This document shows, piece after piece, positions 25,394 through 33,766 of a stretch of 64,000 nucleotides of DNA. Under the pieces are notes generated by a model. The model saw only the letters and a program-made list of their open reading frames with translations. It was not told the DNA's origin and searched no databases. Location of the stretch: contig CP034537.1 of assembly GCA_004000515.1 (NCBI GenBank), positions 124,001 to 188,000 of the forward strand, written 5' to 3'. Made by a program: the position numbers and the translations under genes. Source of the DNA: Pseudomonas poae (GTDB lineage: Bacteria; Pseudomonadota; Gammaproteobacteria; Pseudomonadales; Pseudomonadaceae). Numbering within the stretch: the first letter of the stretch is position 1; the number at the start of each line of letters is the position of its first letter.

Positions 25394-26719
25394 CTATGCA
25401 GCTTCCTGGAAATCCATCTCCGGTGGCTGTTGCGAGAAGCCACGGGTCAGTACGCCCAGGTACACCAAACCAATCGCCAACCACACCAGGCCCAGGTAAA
25501 TCGCCAAGTGGTCGAGGCTGACCATCAGCCATAAATCCGCGACCAGGCCAATGGTCGGGAACACCAGGAACAGGATCAACTCCCGCACGCCGCGCTGCTT
25601 GGCGCCGATCCAGTAGTGGAAGATCACCGACAGGTTCACCAGGCTGAACGCCAGGAACGCACCGAAGTTGATGAACGAGGTGGAGGTGGTCACGTCCAGC
25701 TTCAACGCCAGCAGCGCCACCACTGCACACAACAGGATGCTGTTGACCGGTGTGCCGAAGCGCGCATGCAAGGTGCCGAAGAACGACTTGGGCAACACAC
25801 CGTCACGGCCCATGGCAAACAACAACCGCGAACCACTGGCCTGGGCCGACAGCCCCGAGGCAAATTGACCGACGATCAGGCCGATCAGGAAGATCGACAC
25901 AAACAGGTCGCCGCCGATATTGCGCGCAATTTCGTACGCCGCCGAATCGACGTTGGCGAATTCGAACGACGGATGAGCGATCTGCACGAAGTAGGACACC
26001 GCCACAAAAATCAGCCCGCCGATCAGGGTGATCAACATGATGGCACGTGGAATGGTGCGCCGTGGGTCGCGGGTTTCTTCGGTCAGGGTGCTGACCGCGT
26101 CAAAGCCCAGGAAAGAATAGCAGGCAATGGCCGCCCCGCTCATGATCAACGGCATCTGCATCTGGCCGTTGAAGAACGGGGTGATGGTCCACAGCGGCTT
26201 GCTGGCGTCGCCACCGATGTAATGGATGCACAGCGCCACGAACGCGATCAGCACCAGGAACTGCACCAGCATCAGCAACGCATTGATGCCGTTGGCCAGC
26301 TTGAGGCCGACGATGTTGATGGCGCTGGTGATGCCGATAAACGCCAGCACCCAGATCCATTGCGGCACTGCCGGGAACGCCGAATTGAGGTACGCCGCAC
26401 CGATCAGCCAAATGGCCATGGGCAAGAACAGGTAGTCGAGCAACACCGCCCAACCCGCGATAAACCCCAGTTTCGGGCTGATGGCCTTGCGCACATAGCT
26501 GTAGGCGGAACCGGCGACCGGAAAGGCCGAGGCCATGCGCCCGTAGCTCATGGCGGTAAAGAACATCGCTACCAGCGCCGCCAGATACGCGGCGGGGACC
26601 ATGCCCGCAGTGGATTGCGCCAGGATGCCAAAGGTGCCGAGCACAATGATCGGCGTCATATAGGCGATGCCAAACAGCACCACCGACCCTAACGACAGGG
26701 TGCGTTGCAAACGAGCCAT
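25394..26719 (-). CDS. APC-family permease, putrescine importer (PuuP) type
   Basis: Inner-membrane transporter of 441 residues with about 12 helices. The N-terminal LSLGSVVLFGIAYMTP, the PVAGSAYSYV motif and the central SFLGFDAVSTLTEETRDP loop are typical of APC permeases close to PuuP-like putrescine importers. Substrate assignment rests on resemblance only. It is the minus-strand neighbour of a RamA-like amidase gene; a long inverted repeat lies between them. A terminator or REP-like hairpin was not seen directly after its stop, where the Zur promoter of rpmE2 begins. Confidence 0.85.
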   Translation of the reverse strand: MARLQRTLSLGSVVLFGIAYMTPIIVLGTFGILAQSTAGMVPAAYLAALVAMFFTAMSYGRMASAFPVAGSAYSYVRKAISPKLGFIAGWAVLLDYLFLPMAIWLIGAAYLNSAFPAVPQWIWVLAFIGITSAINIVGLKLANGINALLMLVQFLVLIAFVALCIHYIGGDASKPLWTITPFFNGQMQMPLIMSGAAIACYSFLGFDAVSTLTEETRDPRRTIPRAIMLITLIGGLIFVAVSYFVQIAHPSFEFANVDSAAYEIARNIGGDLFVSIFLIGLIVGQFASGLSAQASGSRLLFAMGRDGVLPKSFFGTLHARFGTPVNSILLCAVVALLALKLDVTTSTSFINFGAFLAFSLVNLSVIFHYWIGAKQRGVRELILFLVFPTIGLVADLWLMVSLDHLAIYLGLVWLAIGLVYLGVLTRGFSQQPPEMDFQEAA

Positions 26720-26809
26720 GAGCGATTCTCCGCTGATTTATTAGATTTATGGCAGAACTGAAATGGGTGTTGCAGGTGTCTTTTTTCTTATGGACTGCAC
26801 GGGTTTGTG

Positions 26810-26933
26810 GTGGGCGAGCTTGCCTCGCGCTGGTGGCGAAGCCGCCCCAAACCCAGGCACCTCGGTCTTACCGAAACACTACGGCGGCCTGGTTGGGGCG
26901 GCTTCGCCACCAGCGCGAGGCAAGCTCGCTCAC
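26810..26933. repeat. Long inverted repeat (41-base arms)
   Basis: Left arm 26810-26850 (GTGGGCGAGCTTGCCTCGCG...) and right arm 26893-26933 (...CGCGAGGCAAGCTCGCTCAC) are nearly perfect reverse complements. The centre of about 42 bases holds a smaller dyad (TCGGTCTTACCGA). It is a different family from the seven REPINs. The region 26720-26946 holds no gene. Confidence 0.88.
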
Positions 26934-26946
26934 TACAGGGTTCCCG

Positions 26947-27774
26947 TCAGCCGGGGAAATTGGGGATCAGAAGCTCCCGTGTGCCGTCTGCGCGCTCGAT
27001 CACCTCACCCGGCAATTTCAAGCGCTGGTCATCCAGGTAGCGGTAGTCCTTGCGCGCCGCTGCCAGTTGGTCAAGGTCCAGCTCGACCGTGAATTGCCCT
27101 TCCTCGCGCCCGGCCTCGAACAGCAAGGTGCCTATCGGGTCCACAAGAGCGCTGCCGCCGGCGAACAACAGGCCGCCATCGCCCTCGCCTACCCGGTTGA
27201 CCATCAGCGCAAACGCCTGGTTTTCCTGGGCACGAGCCATGATGGCGGTGCGATGGGTGGGACCGTACGGGTCCATGTTGCCGTTGGTGACGATCAACAG
27301 TTCGGCGCCCAATTGCGCATTGGCGCGGGCGGTTTCCGGAAATTCGATGTCGTAGCAGATCAACAGGCCGATGCGTACGCCGTTCCACACACAGGTGGCG
27401 TAGCGGTCGCCCGGGGTAAACACACCGCGATCCGAGGCCCAGAGGTGGGTCTTGCGATAACGCAGGGCGATGCCCTCGGGGGTAATCAGCAAGGTGGTGT
27501 TGTAGAACTGGCCGTTATCGTTCTCGGCCATGCCGATCACCACGGCGATGTTGCGCTCGCGGGCGGCCTGGATAACGGCCTGCACGGTCGCGCCGTCCAG
27601 CGGCTCGGCAATGTCGGCGACGGTCTCGGCCGACGGGAAGCCCATCAGGTGGGTTTCCGGGAAGACGATCAGCTGCGTATCGCCGGCACTGGCAGCAATC
27701 GCCGCCAAAGCGCGCTCAAGGTTGTAAGCTGTACCGTTATCACGGCCCGCCAACTGGGCAAATTCGACCTTCAT
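26947..27774 (-). CDS. Carbon-nitrogen hydrolase, R-stereoselective amidase (RamA) type
   Basis: Nitrilase-superfamily enzyme of 275 residues. The catalytic triad is clear: Glu in VFPETHLMG, Lys in YRKTHLW and Cys in LLICYDIEFPE. Stretches such as VTNGNMDPYGP and AIMARAQENQAFALMVNR closely resemble the Pseudomonas R-amidase RamA that cleaves cyclic amino acid amides, as I recall its sequence. Other options are N-carbamoyl or omega-amidases. It is divergent from a LuxR-type regulator (92-base gap), which probably controls it. Confidence 0.87.
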   Translation of the reverse strand: MKVEFAQLAGRDNGTAYNLERALAAIAASAGDTQLIVFPETHLMGFPSAETVADIAEPLDGATVQAVIQAARERNIAVVIGMAENDNGQFYNTTLLITPEGIALRYRKTHLWASDRGVFTPGDRYATCVWNGVRIGLLICYDIEFPETARANAQLGAELLIVTNGNMDPYGPTHRTAIMARAQENQAFALMVNRVGEGDGGLLFAGGSALVDPIGTLLFEAGREEGQFTVELDLDQLAAARKDYRYLDDQRLKLPGEVIERADGTRELLIPNFPG

Positions 27775-27866
27775 GGGTATTCCTTGTTCTCAATCTGTGC
27801 CGCAGTATGCGCAGCCACACCAGGCCAGGGAATTACGCGGCGGGGGTAACCCGATAGGGGTAGATA

Positions 27867-28631
27867 ATGACCATGTCGCTGCAAGACATCGCCTGGCACC
27901 GTTCGGTGGGGCAAATGATAGACGCCCTGGACCAGGCCAACTTCTGGACCCAACTGGTGCGGTTGCTGGACCAATACGTGCCGTTCGACAGTTGGGTAGT
28001 GCTGCTGTTCAGCAGTGAGCACCGGCCGTTGGTATTCGCCGAGTGCCCTGGCGCCGATGGCACGCCGGACCATCTGTTCCAGGACTACCTCAACGGCCTT
28101 TACCTGCTCGACCCCTTCTACATCGCCAGCCGCGAGCATTCGCGTACCGGTCTGTTGCGCCTGGCCGAAGTCGCGCCGGAGCACTTTGAACTCACCGAGT
28201 ATTATCAACGCTACTTCCGTCTGAACGTGGTGGCCGATGAGATCCAGTTCAATTGCCACCTGCCAGATGGCCGCACGCTGTGCCTGTCCCTCGGATCGAA
28301 ACAGCGCTTTGACCAAACCCAGATTGCCTTACTGTCGTTGATCCAGCCGTGGGTGCTGAGCCTGTTGCGCCAGCGCCTGCCCTACGAACTCAATCAGGTC
28401 AGCGCGCCGCAGCCGCCGATCCAGAATGATGAATGGGGCGCGCAGCTTACCGCCCGCGAACTGGATGTCGGCCGTTTGATGCTCAGCGGTTGCTCCAGCA
28501 AGGAAATCGCTCGTAAGCTGGAAATCTCTGTTGAAACCGTGAAAGTCCATAAGAAACACATGTACAGCAAGCTAGGGATCAAATCCCAGTCGGAGCTGTT
28601 CTCGATCTTTCTTCAGGCGCAAACCGCCTAG
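27867..28631 (+). CDS. LuxR-family regulator with N-terminal sensor domain
   Basis: Regulator of 254 residues. The N-terminal 170 residues have no quorum-sensing signature I recognise. The C-terminal LuxR helix-turn-helix is clear (QLTARELDVGRLMLSGCSS, then KEIARKLEISVETVKVHKKHMYSKLG; only cores cited). It lies 29 bases before the glutamate-synthase-like gene and is divergent from the amidase, so both are candidate targets. The ligand may be an amide, amine or amino acid; this is inference. Two in-frame ATG codons are possible starts (27867 and 27873). Confidence 0.85.
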   Translation: MTMSLQDIAWHRSVGQMIDALDQANFWTQLVRLLDQYVPFDSWVVLLFSSEHRPLVFAECPGADGTPDHLFQDYLNGLYLLDPFYIASREHSRTGLLRLAEVAPEHFELTEYYQRYFRLNVVADEIQFNCHLPDGRTLCLSLGSKQRFDQTQIALLSLIQPWVLSLLRQRLPYELNQVSAPQPPIQNDEWGAQLTARELDVGRLMLSGCSSKEIARKLEISVETVKVHKKHMYSKLGIKSQSELFSIFLQAQTA

Positions 28632-28660
28632 CCGATGAGTCCGAACCCAAGGAAAACCGT

Positions 28661-30280
28661 ATGAGCCTGTCGTTATTAAGCCGTTACGCCTTCTTTGCCG
28701 TGTGCGTCATTTTTACCCTCGCCAGCCTCCCGTTTATCGAACATGAATGGCTGTGGCCCATCACCGTGGTCACCGGCATCCTCAGCCTGATCGGCATTTT
28801 CGACCTGCTGCAAAGCCCCCACGCCGTGCGCCGCAACTATCCGATCCTGGGCAATATCCGTTACCTGGTGGAAGCCATCCGCCCGGAAATCCGCCAGTAC
28901 CTGCTCGAATCCGACAGCGACGCACTGCCCTTCTCCCGTGCCCAGCGCTCGCTGGTGTATTCGCGCGCCAAGAATGAAAGCGCGGACAAACCCTTCGGCA
29001 CCCTGATCGATGTGTACCAGTCGGGCTTCGAGTTTATCGGCCACTCCATGCGCCCAGCCCCCTTGAGCGACCCAAGCGGGTTTCGCGTGATGGTCGGCGG
29101 GCCGCAGTGCAAGCAACCGTATTCGGCATCGGTGTTCAATATCTCGGCAATGAGTTTTGGCTCGCTGAGCGCCAACGCAATCCGCGCCCTCAATCAAGGC
29201 GCCAAGCTCGGCAACTTTGCCCACGACACCGGCGAAGGCAGCATCAGCCCCTATCACCGCGAAAACGGCGGCGACCTAACCTGGGAACTGGGCAGCGGCT
29301 ACTTCGGCTGCCGTACCAGCGACGGCCGTTTCGACCCGGAACGCTTCGCCGTGCAGGCACAGGACCCGCAAGTGCGCATGATCGAAATCAAGATGAGCCA
29401 AGGTGCCAAGCCCGGCCATGGCGGGATTTTGCCCAAGCACAAGGTCACCCAGGAAATCGCCGAGACACGCGGCATCATGATGGGCGAAGACTGCATCTCG
29501 CCGTCGCGCCACAGCGCGTTTTCCACGCCTATCGAAATGATGCAGTTCATCCAACAACTGCGCGAGTTGTCCGGTGGCAAACCGGTCGGCTTCAAGTTTT
29601 GCCTGGGCCATCCGTGGGAGTTCATGGGCATCGCCAAGGCCATGCTGGAAACCGGCATCCTCCCGGACTTTATCGTGGTGGACGGCAAGGAAGGCGGCAC
29701 CGGTGCAGCGCCCGTGGAGTTCACCGACCACATCGGTGTGCCGTTGCGTGAAGGCCTGTTGTTCGTGCACAACACCCTGGTGGGCCTGAACCTGCGCGAC
29801 AAAATCAAGCTCGGCGCCAGCGGCAAGATCGTCAGCGCGTTCGATATCGCCAGCGTTTTGGCCATCGGTGCCGACTGGGCCAACTCGGCGCGGGGCTTCA
29901 TGTTTGCGATCGGCTGCATTCAGTCCCAGTCGTGTCACACCAACAAATGCCCGACCGGCGTTGCGACTCAAGACCCGTTACGCCAACGCGCGCTGGTGGT
30001 GCCGGACAAGGCCCAGCGTGTGTTCAACTTTCATCGCAGCACGCTCAAGGCGCTGGCAGAAATGCTCGCCGCTGCTGGCCTCGATCACCCTTCGCAACTG
30101 TCTGCCAAGCACTTGGTGCGCCGCATGTCGGCGACCGAGATCAAACTGTTTTCGCAGCTTCATGTGTTCCTCAAGCCAGGTGAATTGCTGACCGGTGAGG
30201 TAAATGGCGAGTTCTATTCGCGCATGTGGCAGATGGCGCGGGCCGATAGCTTTGAGCCCAATGACGTCGTGGCTGCATAA
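28661..30280 (+). CDS. FMN-binding glutamate synthase family protein
   Basis: Protein of 539 residues. Two membrane helices lie at the N-terminus (about 5-24 and 30-48), followed by the FMN/Fe-S domain of glutamate synthase (GltB C-terminal-like). Family features are SFGSLSANAIRALN, KPGHGGILP, the FMN-binding VDGKEGGTGAAP and a Cys cluster GCIQSQSCHTNKCPTG for a 3Fe-4S centre. It lacks the amidotransferase part, so it is not classical glutamate synthase; similar single-domain proteins have no firm biochemical role. A good ribosome site (AAGGAAAA) lies upstream and the LuxR gene is close, so they form one transcript. Confidence 0.88.
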   Translation: MSLSLLSRYAFFAVCVIFTLASLPFIEHEWLWPITVVTGILSLIGIFDLLQSPHAVRRNYPILGNIRYLVEAIRPEIRQYLLESDSDALPFSRAQRSLVYSRAKNESADKPFGTLIDVYQSGFEFIGHSMRPAPLSDPSGFRVMVGGPQCKQPYSASVFNISAMSFGSLSANAIRALNQGAKLGNFAHDTGEGSISPYHRENGGDLTWELGSGYFGCRTSDGRFDPERFAVQAQDPQVRMIEIKMSQGAKPGHGGILPKHKVTQEIAETRGIMMGEDCISPSRHSAFSTPIEMMQFIQQLRELSGGKPVGFKFCLGHPWEFMGIAKAMLETGILPDFIVVDGKEGGTGAAPVEFTDHIGVPLREGLLFVHNTLVGLNLRDKIKLGASGKIVSAFDIASVLAIGADWANSARGFMFAIGCIQSQSCHTNKCPTGVATQDPLRQRALVVPDKAQRVFNFHRSTLKALAEMLAAAGLDHPSQLSAKHLVRRMSATEIKLFSQLHVFLKPGELLTGEVNGEFYSRMWQMARADSFEPNDVVAA

Positions 30281-30344
30281 TCGTTAATCATCACTGACCG
30301 CTGAACCGGACCACCGACGGCATCGTTGAAACAAGGAGATTCAC

Positions 30345-30641
30345 ATGCCGTTGCTGGACTTTGCTGCTATCGCCAAACAATTGCCTGACAGCTGGAAATC
30401 CACACGCCTGGGCCAGGTTGGCCCGGCGCGGATCAAGGTGTTGCGCATGGATGAGCAGGCGTATGAGGAAGAAACCCACGACTACAACGAAGGACTGTTT
30501 GTGGTCAGTGGTCATTTGCAACTGAGCGTCGACAACCAGGAAGTCCGAGTGAATGCCGGCCAGATGTACCTCGTGCAAGCCGGTACGGCCCATAGCGTAC
30601 TCGCGGGCAGCCATGGCACTTTGGTAATCATTGATGTCTAG
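30345..30641 (+). CDS. Small cupin-domain protein
   Basis: Single cupin barrel of 98 residues. The first motif region is ETHDYNEGLFVVSGHLQLSVD and the second AGQMYLVQAGTAHSV (core parts). One typical metal-binding His is kept (TAHSV); others are replaced, so catalysis is doubtful. It lies 64 bases after the glutamate-synthase-like gene with a strong AAGGAG site. It may be a binding or stress accessory protein. No further role can be read. Confidence 0.8.
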   Translation: MPLLDFAAIAKQLPDSWKSTRLGQVGPARIKVLRMDEQAYEEETHDYNEGLFVVSGHLQLSVDNQEVRVNAGQMYLVQAGTAHSVLAGSHGTLVIIDV

Positions 30642-30773
30642 AGACATCCAGTAATACCCAACCTTTGCAATTGCTTACAAATACCGCCAACCTTCGCGCC
30701 CCCGACGCGTGGCGTGGGTCATTGCCTACGCCCGCCTGTCTTTAATAAACAATCCGTACAAGAGCCCGCTGCC

Positions 30774-31887
30774 ATGCTGAACGGACGCGACCCGCGCATC
30801 GATTTTTTTCGGGGCCTGGCGTTGATCTTCATTTTCTGGGATCACGTCCCCCACAATCCCCTCGGCCAGATCACCCTGCGTAACTTCGGTTTCAGTGACG
30901 CAGCGGAGATCTTTGTGTTCCTGCCGGCTTCGCCTCGGTGATGGCCTACGGCAAAGTCCTGCAACGCGAAGGCTACTGGATGGCCTGCCTGAAGATCCTG
31001 CGCCGCACCTGGGTGCTGTACGTGGTGCACATCTTTTTGCTGGCGATGCTGATGGGCATCGTGTTCTTTGCCAACAGCCATGTAGAGACCCGCGACCTGG
31101 TGCAAGAGATGGGCATGACCCACTTCATCACCCACCCGCAACAGGCGTTGATGGATGAGCTGCTGTTGCGCTTCAAACCCAACCTGATGGACCCGTTGCC
31201 GCTGTACATCGTGTTGCTGGCCAGCCTGGCGTTGGTATTACCGCTGATGATGCGCAGCCCCTCGTGGTCGTGGCGGTGTCGCTGACCGTGTACCTGCTGG
31301 CACCCTGGATGGGTTGGAACCTGCGGGCTATCGAGGACGGCGTATGGTATTTCAATCCGATTACCTGGCAGTTGCTGTTTGTACTGGGCGGCGCTGCGGC
31401 GATTCAAAGCCAGCGCAAAAAGCCCGTCGAGCCTCGCCCCTTGTCGCGCCAGCCGTTGTTTATCGCGGCGGCGGTATATGTGCTGATCACCGGCATTCTG
31501 ACCCTGTCGTGGCGTTGGCCTGAGCTCCACGACGCTGTCATGCCAGCCGTGATCAGCGAGCTGATCTACCCGATCAGCAAAACAGACCTTTCACCCGTGC
31601 GCCTGCTGCACTTCCTGGCCTTGGCCTACGTCACTGCCAAGCTGTTGCCGGGGGCAGGCTGGACGCAAAATCCACTCGCCGCACAGGTGTGCCGAATGGG
31701 CCGGTTCTCTCTGGAAGTGTTCTGCCTGGGCGTGTTGCTTGCTCCCTTGGCCGACATGCTCAATGCCATGGCCGGCGATGCACTGGCAATGCAACTGCTG
31801 ACCGCGGGGGTGGGCGTGGTGCTGATGGCCGCACTGGGCGCCTGGCTGGAGTTGAACAAGCGGCTGAGCCAGCGCCGCGCGAATTGA
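30774..31887 (+). CDS. OpgC family membrane acyltransferase (two frameshifts)
   Basis: Inner-membrane protein of 371 residues with about ten helices, OpgC domain family. These proteins add succinyl groups to periplasmic glucans or act on similar polysaccharides. The N-terminal DPRIDFFRGLALIFIFWDH motif is diagnostic. Two single-base losses break the frame: near 30921-30927 (restored: EIFVFL then GFASVMAYGKVL) and at C4 31258-31261 (restored: MMRSP then LVVVAVSLTVYLLAPW). The corrected length is normal. A short GC hairpin without T-tract (31897-31915) follows the stop. opgG/opgH are not in the window. Confidence 0.83.
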
Positions 31888-31983
31888 CTTAGGTAACGCC
31901 CGCATCGCGCGGGCGTGCGTATTCGTGCGTTCAATTTGTTGACCCGCGCGCCTCAAAGCTTGGCGCAACGGGCCAACCAAGGA

Positions 31984-33402
31984 TCACGCCGATGGCGAGG
32001 CAACATGCCCGGCGTTGGTCGGTTGCAATTTGAATACGTAGAACAGCACTGTCAGCAGTACCAGGAACGCTGGCCCGACGTACAGCGCCACACGGGTATC
32101 CGGGAAGTACGCCATCAGTCCCACCACCAGCACCAGGAACGCCAACGCCAGGTAGGAACTGACCGGGTAAAGCCACATGCGGTACTTGAGCCCCGCCTGC
32201 TCGGCCGGGCTCAAGCCTTTGCGGAATTTGAGCTGGGCCAGCAGGATCATCAGCCAGGTCCAGATCGCACCGAAGGTGGCGATGGAGGTCACCCACACAA
32301 ACACCTGATCCGGCACCAGGTAGTTGAGCAGCACGCCCAACAACAAGGCAAAGATCGACAACAACAGCGCCTTACGCGGCACACCATTGCTTGAAGTGGT
32401 GCCGAAGGTGGCCGGTGCCTGGCCGTTCTGCGCCAGGCTGTAGAGCATGCGTCCGGTGCTGAAGATGCCACCGTTGCACGACGACAGCGCAGCGGTGATC
32501 ACTACAAAGTTGATGATGCCAGCGGCGGTCTTGATGCCCAGGCGCTCGAAGGTCATCACGAACGGGCTGCCCTGGGTGCCGATTTCATTCCACGGGTAGA
32601 TCGACAAAATCACGAACAATGCACCGACGTAAAACAGCAGGATCCGCCAGAACACCGAGCCGATGGCACTGGGAATGGTCTTCTGTGGGTTGCGCGCTTC
32701 ACCGGCGGTGAGGCCGATCATCTCGACGCCCAGGTAGGCGAACATCACCATTTGCAGGGACATCAGCACGCCTTGCACGCCATTGGGCATGAAGCCGCCG
32801 TGGGTCCACAGGTTGGAAATACCCAGCGCCACGCCGTCGTTGCCAAAGCCGAAGGCGATGATGCCGACGCCGCCGATCACCATCGCAATGATCGTGACGA
32901 TCTTGATCAGCGCGAACCAGAATTCAAATTCACCAAAGGCTTTTACCGCGATCAGGTTGATCGTGCCCATGCTGATCAGCGCCGCCAGGGCCCAGATCCA
33001 ACGTGGTGTGTCGGGGAACCAAACGCCCATGTACACCGCCACGGCGGTGATCTCCGCAACGCAGGTCACCAGCCACAGGAACCAGTAATTCCAGCCAGTC
33101 AGAAAGCCCGCCAACGGGCCGAGATAGTCTTGGGCGTAACGGCTGAACGAGCCCGCGACGGGGTTGTGCACCGCCATCTCGCCGAGGGCGCGCATGATCA
33201 CCAGGATTGCCAGGCCGCCGATGATGTAAGACAACATGATCGCCGGGCCGGCCATTTCGATGGCCTTGGCCGAGCCGAGGAACAGGCCGACACCGATACA
33301 GGCGCCGAGGGCCATCAGGCGAATGTGCCGTTCACCGAGTTCGCGTTTGAGCGGGCCGCCATGAGCGGTCTCGCCATGGGGCAGTGGGTTGCCGACTGGC
33401 AT
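31984..33402 (-). CDS. Amino acid permease, ProY/AroP type
   Basis: Inner-membrane transporter of 472 residues with 12 helices. The N-terminal GPLKRELGERHIRLMALGACIGVGLFLG region and GWNYWFLW are typical of the AAT branch of APC transporters (ProY, AroP, CycA, GabP). Substrate is probably a neutral or aromatic amino acid or proline; which one cannot be read. The 364-base region upstream holds a perfect inverted repeat at 33563-33594 that could be its operator. Confidence 0.87.
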   Translation of the reverse strand: MPVGNPLPHGETAHGGPLKRELGERHIRLMALGACIGVGLFLGSAKAIEMAGPAIMLSYIIGGLAILVIMRALGEMAVHNPVAGSFSRYAQDYLGPLAGFLTGWNYWFLWLVTCVAEITAVAVYMGVWFPDTPRWIWALAALISMGTINLIAVKAFGEFEFWFALIKIVTIIAMVIGGVGIIAFGFGNDGVALGISNLWTHGGFMPNGVQGVLMSLQMVMFAYLGVEMIGLTAGEARNPQKTIPSAIGSVFWRILLFYVGALFVILSIYPWNEIGTQGSPFVMTFERLGIKTAAGIINFVVITAALSSCNGGIFSTGRMLYSLAQNGQAPATFGTTSSNGVPRKALLLSIFALLLGVLLNYLVPDQVFVWVTSIATFGAIWTWLMILLAQLKFRKGLSPAEQAGLKYRMWLYPVSSYLALAFLVLVVGLMAYFPDTRVALYVGPAFLVLLTVLFYVFKLQPTNAGHVASPSA

Positions 33403-33562
33403 AGGGGTACAACCTCATTTTGTTATTGGATTATCCGCAGAGTCTCCAGGGGCAGGCCGGTAAGCCAGCGCCCTTGCCGAAACCGGGGCCGCCTCATGGA
33501 CGAGCCCTTCTTGCCAGGCAAGATCAACGGGGCGTGCAGTATAAAAAGCCCTGCTCAGGGTC

Positions 33563-33594
33563 TTTCACTATAAAAGCAGATCAATTTAGTGAAA
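33563..33594. promoter_or_regulatory. Inverted repeat TTTCACTA-N16-TAGTGAAA, candidate operator
   Basis: Perfect eight-base arms lie 16 bases apart in an AT-rich stretch. The site is between the divergent permease and PBP genes, within the 364-base region 33403-33766. Apart from this repeat and the ribosome site of the PBP gene, I see nothing definite in that region. Confidence 0.5.
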
Positions 33595-33766
33595 CAACCC
33601 GCAATAATCCAATTTTACAGGAGCATATAACCTACACCGAGCGGCAAAACGTCGCAGTACACTCCAAGAAACATCCGACAAACAAAACACATTTCCCTCA
33701 CAAGCAGCCCCCAACGACTAAGCTTCCAGCAAGTCCGATCAATCTGCGTGAAGGGATCAATCGACT

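Noticed and set aside
31897..31915. GC hairpin after the OpgC gene as a terminator
   Set aside because: CGCCCGC/GCGGGCG stem has no T-tract, so I note it only in the gene entry.
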